A DNA stretch of 64,000 nucleotides from positions 126,274-190,273 of the forward strand of contig NZ_KE159707.1 of assembly GCF_000403435.2 (NCBI RefSeq), given 5' to 3'. How positions within the stretch are numbered: position 1 is the stretch's first letter; each line of letters starts with the position of its first letter. The notes beneath the pieces were generated by a model. That model was not told the DNA's origin. It saw only the letters and a list, made by a program, of their open reading frames with translations, and ran no database searches. Shown here piece by piece: positions 32,250 through 39,537 of the stretch. The DNA comes from Oscillibacter sp. 1-3. GTDB lineage: Bacteria > Bacillota > Clostridia > Oscillospirales > Oscillospiraceae. Both the position numbers and the translations under genes were made by a program.

Positions 32250-32834
32250 TTAAACCGGCTGGCAGAAGAGGCCGTGCCGGGAGCAGTACCACAGCAGACG
32301 GCCATGGCCGACGGCGGGGAGCCGTACCTGGAGGCCCCACTCCGGGTACTGCTTGCGGAGTATGAGGCTGTCCCCGGTCAGCAGGGCCGCGAAGGTGATG
32401 TAGTGGTCCTTGGACATGGGGTGGTCGGATGTGATGAAGAGGTCGTTTTCCACCGTCTCCACGGTGAGGCGGTCCTCTCCCTCTGCCTTTTGGGGCTGGG
32501 ACGCCTCCAGCCGCTTGCCGCAGCAGGAGACGGCGGCGTCCGCCATGGCGGCGACCACGTTGCCGCAGTCCGGGCAGATATAGAACGCTGTTCTTTTCAT
32601 GTTTCCTCCTAACGCCTCCCGGGCGTCCAGCTCCCCGGTGAGGAGCTGGTCCAGGCCGACGTGAAAAATATCGGACAGATCCGGCAGGAGGGACAGGTCG
32701 GGACAGCCCATGCCCCGCTCCCATTTGCTGACAGTCTTGTCGCTGATGCCCATCCGCTCCGCCAGCTGGCGCTGGGTCATTCCCCGCTCCTGCCGCAGGC
32801 GGCGGATCAGTCCTCCGATCTTGGTGTGGTCCAT
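32250..32834 (-). CDS. HTH regulator fused to a desulfoferrodoxin-like domain
   Basis: This 194-residue protein has an XRE-type helix-turn-helix (IGGLIRRLRQERGMTQRQLAERMGISDKTVSKWERG, residues 5-40). A second domain begins near residue 79 with FYICPDCGNVV and SCCGK, the CxxC...CC iron site of the desulforedoxin/desulfoferrodoxin N-domain. It is followed by VENDLFITSDHPMSKDHYITF, like the neelaredoxin iron-binding strand HPMxKEHYI. It could be a DNA-binding sensor of superoxide or iron. ATG 32834 follows AAAGGAGG. The downstream 110 bp contain no clear partner gene. Confidence 0.8.
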   Translation of the reverse strand: MDHTKIGGLIRRLRQERGMTQRQLAERMGISDKTVSKWERGMGCPDLSLLPDLSDIFHVGLDQLLTGELDAREALGGNMKRTAFYICPDCGNVVAAMADAAVSCCGKRLEASQPQKAEGEDRLTVETVENDLFITSDHPMSKDHYITFAALLTGDSLILRKQYPEWGLQVRLPAVGHGRLLWYCSRHGLFCQPV

Positions 32835-32993
32835 ATGCCGCGCCTCCTTTTGATTTCCCAATCCGCTCTCCCCGCTTTTGCGCTCCCGGCCCTGCAAGGG
32901 CATCGGCGGCACGGCGGCGGGATCTGTCCGGCGGAGCTATTATACAGGATGCCTCTATGAAAAAGCAATCTACGCTCCGTAGAGTATTTTGAT

Positions 32994-33029
32994 TTGCGCA
33001 TTGCTCCGGGATGTGGTATGCTGGAGCAA
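32994..33029 (+). promoter_or_regulatory. TetR gene promoter with flanking inverted repeat
   Basis: TTGCGC (32994-32999) and TATGCT (33017-33022) are 17 bp apart. TTGCTCC (33001-33007) and GGAGCAA (33023-33029) form an inverted repeat around the -10, a likely autoregulatory operator. Confidence 0.6.
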
Positions 33030-33047
33030 AGAGAGGGGGGCGCGCCT

Positions 33048-33638
33048 ATGCCGAGAAAAAATACCAGGAACACCAAGGGGCGGATCATCTCCGCGGCCTG
33101 GAAGCTGTTCTACGAGCAGGGCTACGAGGAGACCACCGTGGAGGACATCGTCTTTGAGTCGGAGACCTCCAAGGGGTCTTTCTACCACTATTTCGACGGC
33201 AAGGACGCTCTTTTGGGGACGCTGGCCAACGTGTTTGACGAGAAGTACGAGCAGCTGATGCAGGTCATGGACCCCGCTCTGGACGCCATGGAGAAGCTGG
33301 CGTACCTGAATCACGAGCTCTTCGCCATGATCGACGGCGGCGTGTCCATGGACCTGCTGGCCCGGCTGCTGTCCACACAGCTGCTGGCCCGGGGGGAGAA
33401 GCACCTGCTGGACCGGAACCGCACCTATTTCAAGCTGCTGCGGCGGATCATCGCCGAGGGCCAGCAGGCGGGGCAGCTGCGGACAGACCGGACCGTGAAC
33501 GACATTGTAAAGGCCTACGCCCTGTGGGAGCGGGCCCTCTTATACGACTGGTGCCTCTGCGGCGGGGAGTACTCCCTGGTGGCCTACACCGACAGCGTGA
33601 CGCCCATGTTTCTGGAGAGCTACCGGACGGACAGATAA
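33048..33638 (+). CDS. TetR/AcrR-family transcriptional regulator
   Basis: The 196-residue regulator has the TetR DNA-binding helices RIISAAWKLFYEQGYEETTVEDIVFESETSKGSFYHYFDGKDALL (residues 11-55) and a helical ligand-binding C-domain of unknown specificity. ATG 33048 follows GAGAGGGGGG; the frame extension to 32994 overlaps the promoter. No transporter or enzyme gene is directly downstream, where mobile repeats begin, so its regulated target may lie elsewhere or have been lost. Confidence 0.87.
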   Translation: MPRKNTRNTKGRIISAAWKLFYEQGYEETTVEDIVFESETSKGSFYHYFDGKDALLGTLANVFDEKYEQLMQVMDPALDAMEKLAYLNHELFAMIDGGVSMDLLARLLSTQLLARGEKHLLDRNRTYFKLLRRIIAEGQQAGQLRTDRTVNDIVKAYALWERALLYDWCLCGGEYSLVAYTDSVTPMFLESYRTDR

Positions 33639-33718
33639 GAGTTCTGGCCTTGTGGCAGGCGGTTTGCCGCCGTATGTCTGCGATGTGGTTTGCGGTATAG
33701 TTTATCTCTATTGCATAT

Positions 33719-33829
33719 CCTAGAGCAGTTCCCGAAAATAATGAGAAAAAAGGAAGCGAGGACGGCAACGCAGTCATGCAATTCCCGGACCGCTGAACTT
33801 TTCCCGGTGTTTTGGGAAACTGCTCTAGG
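33719..33829. repeat. 111-bp MITE-like element with GAGCAGTTCCC inverted ends
   Basis: CCTAGAGCAGTTCCC (33719-33733) and GGGAAACTGCTCTAGG (33814-33829) are inverted terminal repeats with one extra base. The interior has no gene. Its right end runs straight into the TAGGCC end of the next element. Confidence 0.65.
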
Positions 33830-33989
33830 CCTTGTTTGAAAAATGGCGGAATGCCCAACGGCAAGAGATTTTTCCGTCAATCCAGGCAAATTTTTGCAGG
33901 CGGGCTGACGCCCGGCAAGAAAATTTAACGCAGAGTGGCGGATAAAGATCCGCCGTTTGGGCGTTTTGACTTTTTTCAAACAAGGCCTA
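33826..33989. repeat. 164-bp dispersed palindromic element, full copy 2
   Basis: It has the same length as the copies at 7366 and 53959 and is inverted relative to copy 1. It spans TAGGCCTTGTTTGAAAAA to TTTTTTCAAACAAGGCCTA. The GCCGGGCGTCAGCCCGCC centre is conserved with copy 1. Confidence 0.8.
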
Positions 33990-34128
33990 ATATTAAGCGT
34001 CTCAATCAGTACAACGGTATATTCTTCCCTTTTACCTTTCGTGTTGATCAAGGCATATAAATTTTTTTCATCAAAATGACTGAGAACAGTTATCCATAAT
34101 GAGTAACCACCCGAAAAATGGGAGGTCG

Positions 34129-34440
34129 TTAGAAATTGAAATATGGCAGCCCGATATATTCTTTAGGCAGGCTATCTTCTCCAAACACATCGGCAAGTGT
34201 CGCAATCAGCATTGACTGTTCATCACAAATGTACTGATTCAAATAATCTATAAAATCTTTTTCAGAATAACATACACCCACCGTGCTGCCCATTTTAACA
34301 CGATATCCTGCAGCATCGGGACTTTCATGCAACCAATGACAACAGAACTCTATGCAGTATTTTTCAAGGTTATCTGCCACTTTATCTGGAACACTGAATA
34401 CACTTATCCCACTATCTGCACTTAATAATACATTTTTCAT
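34129..34440 (-). CDS. Unidentified AT-rich 103-residue protein
   Basis: The small protein is markedly less GC-rich than the rest of the window. It has no membrane helix. Recognisable stretches are CIEFCCHWLHESPDAAGYRVK, YSEKDFIDYLNQYICDE and the ending PKEYIGLPYFNF. The start has a good ribosome site, GCGGAGG, so it is probably expressed. Its base composition and its position between mobile repeats (33719-33989 and 34808-34988) suggest recent transfer. I cannot name a family. Confidence 0.6.
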   Translation of the reverse strand: MKNVLLSADSGISVFSVPDKVADNLEKYCIEFCCHWLHESPDAAGYRVKMGSTVGVCYSEKDFIDYLNQYICDEQSMLIATLADVFGEDSLPKEYIGLPYFNF

Positions 34441-34807
34441 AAGTCCTCCGCAAATCTTAATTTATGATTCTTGCAGCGAAACCAATCTTTCGTTTCAAGC
34501 TGCGACTCGTGAAATTGCCAATGCCCGGCTCCATCAACGCAAAAGGCAAAAGGGCCGTATATTCCAAAAAAGGAAAGAGAACAATTTGCACCTGCCTGCC
34601 GGTCATCCGCGGTGAATAACCGCCCATTCGTTATTTTAGCGGAGCGAGAAATTGATAGGCGTTTATCGGCACGGAGGGTAAAAGGAAGAACGTTTTGCGT
34701 CAAACCTTTTTCACGAGGCCCCGCGCCTTCTGCAGCGGGAGCGCCCTCGCCATTTCCTGCGTACAAAGGGCGGGGCCCCGGAAATCCGGGGCCCCGTTCA
34801 TCAATGA
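34441..34807. other. Gene-free AT-rich stretch with a strong hairpin
   Basis: An open minus-strand frame (34437-34901) crosses this region, but it reads through the repeat and lacks a ribosome site, so I do not call it. GGGGCCCCGGA-AA-TCCGGGGCCCC at 34772-34795 is an 11-bp perfect hairpin. Confidence 0.4.
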
Positions 34808-34988
34808 TATAGTTGAAGCACTTGATGCGGATGTTCAACCAGCGGGTCGTTGACCCGCTGGACGGGCTTTGTCCGTGTGCTTCACCTATAAAGTCAAACA
34901 CACAACCGCTTACAAGGTCCCTGGTGGCAGCGGAACTGCCGCCAGGTTGAAAGAATCGTTCTGATTCTTTTCGAATGTGTTGACTATA
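34808..34988 (-). repeat. Multi-hairpin dispersed element (family 3), 181-bp copy
   Basis: It is the inverse of the element at 49745-49938, ending in TATAGT on both sides. Hairpins in series include AGCGGGTCGTTGACCCGCT and ACGGGCTTTGTCCGT. It lacks the second half of one hairpin (GAACATCCGC...) present in the other copy. Several stem differences between copies keep pairing. Confidence 0.75.
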
Positions 34989-34992
34989 AGCC

Positions 34993-36234
34993 TCATGAAT
35001 ATTGAAACCAAAGCCCTGTCAGATCCTCGATGAGTCTGGCGTTGACCCGGAGCGCTGGGAGCTTCTCATCCAGATAACAGGCCTGGCCATCCAGGAGATA
35101 GTACCAGCCTGCTTCGTCCTGGAAGTCATAGGAGAATTCATAGCGCCGCTGGCCGAAGACGCTTTCGGCGGTGAAGTGCTCCGGCGTTCCCTCCGGGTCC
35201 CGGCCCAGGCGGGAGAGGAGCTGGTAGAGACCGCCGTAACTGAGCTTGCCATAGTGCATTCCGATGCCCTGGAAGCGGATCTGCCAGGAGCGAAAGTCCA
35301 GGTAGATGGGCAGCCCCTCTCCCAGGCGGGTGGTCTCGGACTTCTCCGTCCGGGGCAGGTCGGGGTAGAGGGCGGCGTTCTCCGGGGAGTCGTTCCGCAG
35401 AACCACGGCATAGGGGTAGTGCGTCCTGCGGTTTTCATACCAGAGCCAGGTCTTTTCGGCAAAGGCCTCCTGCTCCTCCGGGGTATAGCCGGGGCAGGGG
35501 AGGTTGTAAAAGGCATAGTAATATGCCAGCATATAGCCGCACCGGCCCACTATGTTCCGGTAAACCTCGCCGGGGTCCGCCAGTCCCTCCGCCGTAGTAC
35601 AGCGAATCCAGGCCCGGTCCTCCATGGAGCCCAGGGGCAGGGGACCGCCGGTGAAGCCGCAGGCCACCGCAGGGAAGTACCGGGTATGGGGCTGCGCGCC
35701 GTACCAGGCGCAGAAGTCCTCCAGCTGTTTTGCTGCCCGGCGGACCTCCTCCATGTCGGAAAAGGTCATTTCAAGATCATCGTCCCAGGTGTCCAGAGGA
35801 CCCTGGTACCGGGGCGCGTAGTAGGCCCAGAGGGAGGCGTTGAGGTTGTCGGAGAGCTCATAGCCCGCCGGGATGGGTATGGCGGAGGGGGCGTACCAGC
35901 CGCTTGTCACCTGGAATACCATCTCCGGCATATCGTCAAACCAGCAGTCCCAGACCCGGAGGGGGGCGGTGTGGTCCGGGTCCGGCGCCTCGTAGTGTTT
36001 CCGGGCCGCGGAGACGTCCTCCCCGGGGCAGAGGGTCTGGAGGTAGGCCAGAACCTCCCGGCGGCTGTGGGGCAGGCCGTGGTCATACAGGCAGCCGTGG
36101 AGAAGCCCCAGAAGCAGCGCCCCGCAGAGAAGGATGGCCAGCGCCGCCTTCACCGCCAGCAGGCCCAAAAGCCCCGCCGCACCGCCGCAGAAGAGAGCCA
36201 ACGCTCTCCCCAGGGTCTGCAGGCGCTTCTTCAT
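34993..36234 (-). CDS. Unidentified membrane-anchored 413-residue protein
   Basis: The N-terminus has a basic start (MKKRLQTLGRA) and two closely spaced hydrophobic helices (residues 12-50). A large domain, probably extracytoplasmic, follows with many Trp and Tyr. Features include VWDCWFDDMPEMVFQVTSGWY, SLWAYYAPRYQG and EFSYDFQDEAGWYYLLDG near the end. I recognise no family. It is a real gene: AGGAGG precedes ATG 36234 and the frame is long with normal codon use. It ends 5 bp from the family-3 repeat. Confidence 0.7.
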   Translation of the reverse strand: MKKRLQTLGRALALFCGGAAGLLGLLAVKAALAILLCGALLLGLLHGCLYDHGLPHSRREVLAYLQTLCPGEDVSAARKHYEAPDPDHTAPLRVWDCWFDDMPEMVFQVTSGWYAPSAIPIPAGYELSDNLNASLWAYYAPRYQGPLDTWDDDLEMTFSDMEEVRRAAKQLEDFCAWYGAQPHTRYFPAVACGFTGGPLPLGSMEDRAWIRCTTAEGLADPGEVYRNIVGRCGYMLAYYYAFYNLPCPGYTPEEQEAFAEKTWLWYENRRTHYPYAVVLRNDSPENAALYPDLPRTEKSETTRLGEGLPIYLDFRSWQIRFQGIGMHYGKLSYGGLYQLLSRLGRDPEGTPEHFTAESVFGQRRYEFSYDFQDEAGWYYLLDGQACYLDEKLPALRVNARLIEDLTGLWFQYS

Positions 36235-36296
36235 AACAGGACCTCCTGATTTGGAAAGAGGGCGCTCTGTGTCTTACAGAGCGCCCTGCGTGTTTT

Positions 36297-37484
36297 TTAC
36301 ACGCCCGCGGCGGCCTTCAGGGCCTCGGCCCGGTCAGTCTTCTCCCAGGTCACGCCCAGGTCCTCTCGGCCCATGTGGCCGTAGGCCGCCAGCTTGCGGT
36401 AGATGGGCCTGCGCAGGTCCAGGTCCCGGATGATGGCGGTGGGCCGCAGGTCAAACACCTTGCGGACGGCCTCCTCCAGTTTGCCGTCGTCCACGGCGCC
36501 GGTGCCGAAGGTATCCACCAGGATGCTCACCGGCTGCGCCACGCCGATGGCGTAGGCCAGCTCCACCTGGCAGCGGCGGGCGAGGCCGGCGGCCACGATG
36601 TTCTTGGCCACCCACCGGGCGGCATAGGCCGCGGAGCGGTCCACCTTGGTGGGGTCCTTGCCGGAGAAGCAGCCGCCGCCGTGGGGGGCGCTGCCGCCGT
36701 AGGTATCTACGATGATCTTCCGGCCCGTGAGGCCGGCGTCCGCCGCCGGGCCGCCCTTGACGAAGCGGCCGGTGGGGTTGACATAGTACTTGGTGTTCTC
36801 GTCCAGCATATCGGCGGGGATGACCACCTTCACCACCTGCTCGATCATATCCCGGCGGATCTGCTCCAGGGTGACGTCGGGGTTGTGCTGGGTGGAGATG
36901 ACCACGGTGTCCACCCGGACGGGGCGGTTGTTCTCATCGTACTCCACGGTCACCTGGCTCTTGCCGTCGGGCCGCATGTAGGGGAGAATCCCGGTCTTGC
37001 GCACCAGGGTCATCTGCTTGCAAAGCTTCTGGGACAGGGACAGGGGCAGGGGCATCAGCTCCGGCGTCTCGTCACAGGCGTAGCCGAACATCATGCCCTG
37101 GTCGCCGGCGCCGTGGCCCAGCTCGCTGTCCTCGCCGTTCTTGTTCTCCAGGGACTTGTCCACGCCCATGGCGATGTCCGGGGACTGCTCGTCCACGGAG
37201 GTGATGACGGCGCAGGTGTCGCAGTCAAAGCCGTACTTGCCCCGGTCGTAGCCGATGTCCCGGACCACCTCCCGGGCGATTTTGTCGATGTCCACAAAGC
37301 ACTTGGTGGTAATCTCGCCCATGACGTGGATGAGACCGGTGCAGGCCGTGGTCTCGCAGGCCACGCGGCCCTGGGGGTCCTGTGCCAGGATGGCGTCCAG
37401 CACGGCGTCGGAGATCTGGTCGCAGATCTTGTCGGGATGTCCCTCGGTCACGGACTCGGAAGTGAATAAGTAGTGTCTTGCCAT
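36297..37484 (-). CDS. metK: S-adenosylmethionine synthetase
   Basis: The 395-residue enzyme makes SAM from methionine and ATP in the cytosol. It has [17 protein letters not shown] near the start, the hexapeptide-type GAGDQG and the P-loop-like [16 protein letters not shown]. The length is typical. ATG 37484 follows AAAAGGAG; the frame extension upstream runs through the riboswitch and is not coding. Transcription is controlled by the SAM-I riboswitch before it, so it is shut off when SAM is plentiful. Confidence 0.96.
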   Translation of the reverse strand: MARHYLFTSESVTEGHPDKICDQISDAVLDAILAQDPQGRVACETTACTGLIHVMGEITTKCFVDIDKIAREVVRDIGYDRGKYGFDCDTCAVITSVDEQSPDIAMGVDKSLENKNGEDSELGHGAGDQGMMFGYACDETPELMPLPLSLSQKLCKQMTLVRKTGILPYMRPDGKSQVTVEYDENNRPVRVDTVVISTQHNPDVTLEQIRRDMIEQVVKVVIPADMLDENTKYYVNPTGRFVKGGPAADAGLTGRKIIVDTYGGSAPHGGGCFSGKDPTKVDRSAAYAARWVAKNIVAAGLARRCQVELAYAIGVAQPVSILVDTFGTGAVDDGKLEEAVRKVFDLRPTAIIRDLDLRRPIYRKLAAYGHMGREDLGVTWEKTDRAEALKAAAGV

Positions 37485-37521
37485 TGTGTTCGTCTCCTTT
37501 TCTGATTTGTCGCGGAGGCAG

Positions 37522-37661
37522 AAAAAACGCGCGTTTCGACAGGCGAAACGCGCGAAAAAATCTTTCCGCTCCTCATCTGTCGGTATCCGCCGGATTTGGC
37601 ACCTTGAAGAACAGGTTGCCGTGGCTTCGCAGGGCCGGTCCCTCCGCCACTCTTGATAAGG
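37522..37661 (-). promoter_or_regulatory. SAM-I (S-box) riboswitch with terminator
   Basis: On the minus strand the leader has CTTATCAAGAG, GGCGGAGGGACCGGCCC, GAAGCCACGGCAACC, AAGGTGCCAAATCC and GATGAG, the conserved SAM-I core. The P1 helix pairs CTTATC (37660-37655) with GATGAG (37577-37572). An 11-bp terminator hairpin (37554-37544 with 37538-37528) followed by TTTTTT (37527-37522) forms the off state. Confidence 0.95.
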
Positions 37662-37683
37662 GATTATGAAATTGTCATTACTC

Positions 37684-37712
37684 ATTGTAGTCAGCTCCCG
37701 GGGATTTGTCAA
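37684..37712 (-). promoter_or_regulatory. metK promoter
   Basis: Minus-strand TTGACA (37712-37707) and TACAAT (37689-37684) are 17 bp apart, with the riboswitch starting about 17 bases after the expected transcription start. Confidence 0.8.
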
Positions 37713-37771
37713 GGACCCTTTTCTGGATTTTTTAGAAAAAACCGCTTTTTGACAACGTTCAAAAATTATAC

Positions 37772-37800
37772 ATGACTTTTCGCCGGAAATGGGGTATAAT
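37772..37800 (+). promoter_or_regulatory. Promoter of the rhomboid-like gene
   Basis: ATGACT (37772-37777) and TATAAT (37795-37800) are 17 bp apart, 52 bp before the TTG start. TTGACA at 37749 is too near TATACA to be its partner. Confidence 0.5.
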
Positions 37801-37852
37801 AATTTATTACTCTGTGTGCTTTTCCGAATTTTACCTTCTGGAGGGATTCCCT

Positions 37853-38731
37853 TTGAAAAAGCTCAACCGCGCGGTGGACCGCTTTGCGTACAGCCACCCC
37901 AATTTCGGCATCCCCAATCTGATGATGTACGTGGTCGTCGGCAATGTGATCGTGTACCTGCTGACCGTGTTCGCCGGGTACGGGGCCGTCAGCTTCCTGA
38001 CCTTTGACTGGCACGCCGTCACCCGCGGGGAGATCTGGCGGCTTGTGACCTTCATCTTCTTTCCGGGCTACTACAGCCTGAACCAGGCCATCTGGCTGGT
38101 GTTCTTTCTCCACCTCTACTACATGATCGGCACCACGCTGGAGCGGGAGTGGGGCACGGCAAAGTTCAGCCTGTACTACATCTCCGGCGTGGTTTTGACA
38201 GTCGTCGTCGGCGCCGTCATGGGACTGGTCTCCGGCAGCGCCCGCATCGCCGGGGCGCATTACATCAACCTCTCCATGTTTTTCGCCTTTGCCATGCTGT
38301 ATCCGGACACCCGGTTCCTGATCTTCTTCATCATCCCGGTGAAGGTGAAGTGGCTGGCCTGGATCGACGCGGCCTACTTCGCCCTCCAGGTCCTGCTGAG
38401 CCTGCTGGGCGGGAACCTCCTGGGCGCCCTGCTTCCCGTCATCGCCATTTTGAACTTCATCGTATTTTTCTGGACCAACATCACCGACGAGATCGCCTGG
38501 CGGCGGGGGTGGGCGAAACACCAGACCTCCCACCAGACCATCCAGTTCAAGGCCGCCGCCCGGCAGCAGAAAAAGCGGGAGGAGGAGCGGGGCTACCGCC
38601 ACAAGTGCGCCGTCTGCGGACGGACCGACACGGAGTGGCCGGACCTGGAGTTCCGGTACTGCTCCCGCTGCCAGGGGTACCACTGCTTCTGCCAGGAGCA
38701 CATCTTCAACCACGTACATTTTAATGAGTGA
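37853..38731 (+). CDS. Rhomboid-like membrane protein with C-terminal zinc ribbon
   Basis: This 292-residue protein starts at TTG 37853 with GGAGGG 7 bp before. The longer ATG frame from 37772 runs through the promoter. About six helices lie between residues 20 and 210, with rhomboid-like features ([21 protein letters not shown] loop, [17 protein letters not shown]). The serine-protease motif GxSG is not seen where expected ([16 protein letters not shown]), so it may be a catalytically dead rhomboid relative. The soluble tail has four to six cysteines ([23 protein letters not shown]), a zinc-ribbon or treble-clef type. The role is unknown. Confidence 0.78.
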   Translation: MKKLNRAVDRFAYSHPNFGIPNLMMYVVVGNVIVYLLTVFAGYGAVSFLTFDWHAVTRGEIWRLVTFIFFPGYYSLNQAIWLVFFLHLYYMIGTTLEREWGTAKFSLYYISGVVLTVVVGAVMGLVSGSARIAGAHYINLSMFFAFAMLYPDTRFLIFFIIPVKVKWLAWIDAAYFALQVLLSLLGGNLLGALLPVIAILNFIVFFWTNITDEIAWRRGWAKHQTSHQTIQFKAAARQQKKREEERGYRHKCAVCGRTDTEWPDLEFRYCSRCQGYHCFCQEHIFNHVHFNE

Positions 38732-38772
38732 ACATACAAAAGGCCGCCCCTTGGGGCGGCCTTTTGTATGTT
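38731..38772. terminator. Bidirectional terminator between convergent genes
   Basis: A perfect 20-bp stem (38731-38750 with 38753-38772) has A-rich and T-rich arms. It serves the rhomboid-like gene and the converging DUF1349 gene. Confidence 0.9.
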
Positions 38773-39377
38773 CAGTTTGAATCCGGCGGCTGTCCGTCGT
38801 GGGCCTTCCATTGGCATTCCATCATCTGCATATTGGAAAATACCGCTTTGAAAGAAGACGCTTCCGGCGAGCAGGCATAAATGCCGAACCGGATTTTCCC
38901 GGCCCCTTTCCGCATATGGCAGACCCGCATCTGGTCAAACTGCATGCCGTCCAGAGAGCATTCCACACGGTAATCATCGCCCCGGCGGCTAAAACGATAC
39001 CACATGGATTTTATGGAGGCATCCATCACAGTGGTCGCCCAGTCAGAATACCCCTCGTTGGTCACAACGCTGCCCAGGTGCTGATAGTCCCCGTTTTCAT
39101 ACTCCACGGATGCCTTCAGCCAATTTTCACTGTCAAGATACATCACAATGCCGCACTGGTCAAACCGATGGCAGCTGTCCGCAAATTCTGTCTTTACAAC
39201 AAAGCTGAAATACGGATTATCCGTCTCCGCTTGAAACACTGGCGCGTTGTCATTTTGAAAATGATAATATGTCCGCTGCCACAGATCGGTATGCGGCCTG
39301 GTGACGATTTCCACCCTGCCGTTTTCGATTTTCCAGCTCTGCGGCTGTCTTGTCCATTGAAACTCCGTCATATCCAT
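38772..39377 (-). CDS. DUF1349-family protein (concanavalin-like fold)
   Basis: The 201-residue cytosolic protein matches DUF1349: TRPHTDLWQRTYYHFQNDNAP, FDQCGIVMYLDSENWLKASVEYENGDYQHLGSVVTNEGYSDW and FGIYACSPE are typical. The fold is a lectin/glucanase-like beta sandwich, and some members are linked to carbohydrate binding, but no activity is established. ATG 39377 or ATG 39371 could be the start. It is less GC-rich than its neighbours. Confidence 0.82.
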   Translation of the reverse strand: MDMTEFQWTRQPQSWKIENGRVEIVTRPHTDLWQRTYYHFQNDNAPVFQAETDNPYFSFVVKTEFADSCHRFDQCGIVMYLDSENWLKASVEYENGDYQHLGSVVTNEGYSDWATTVMDASIKSMWYRFSRRGDDYRVECSLDGMQFDQMRVCHMRKGAGKIRFGIYACSPEASSFKAVFSNMQMMECQWKAHDGQPPDSN

Positions 39378-39537
39378 TCCCCGATACCTCCTCCGATGAA
39401 TGACAGTCCCAATTTTAACATAGCTTTCATCTTTGTTTCAAGCCAGCCGCCAAAATTTCCGCTTCCCTCCCGCCGCCGGATGCGGTATAATGGGAACCAT
39501 CAATCCACCTCCCCGCGGGCGGAAAGGAGCAAACACG

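Noticed and set aside
34437..34901. Minus-strand open frame of 154 codons ending in ATGA overlap with the small gene at 34129
   Set aside because: It reads through the multi-hairpin repeat, has no ribosome site, and its start MFDFIGEAHG comes from repeat sequence that also opens frames at the other copy.
37485..37712. N-terminal extension of MetK
   Set aside because: The extension translates the SAM-I riboswitch and terminator. The family start and ribosome site are at 37484.
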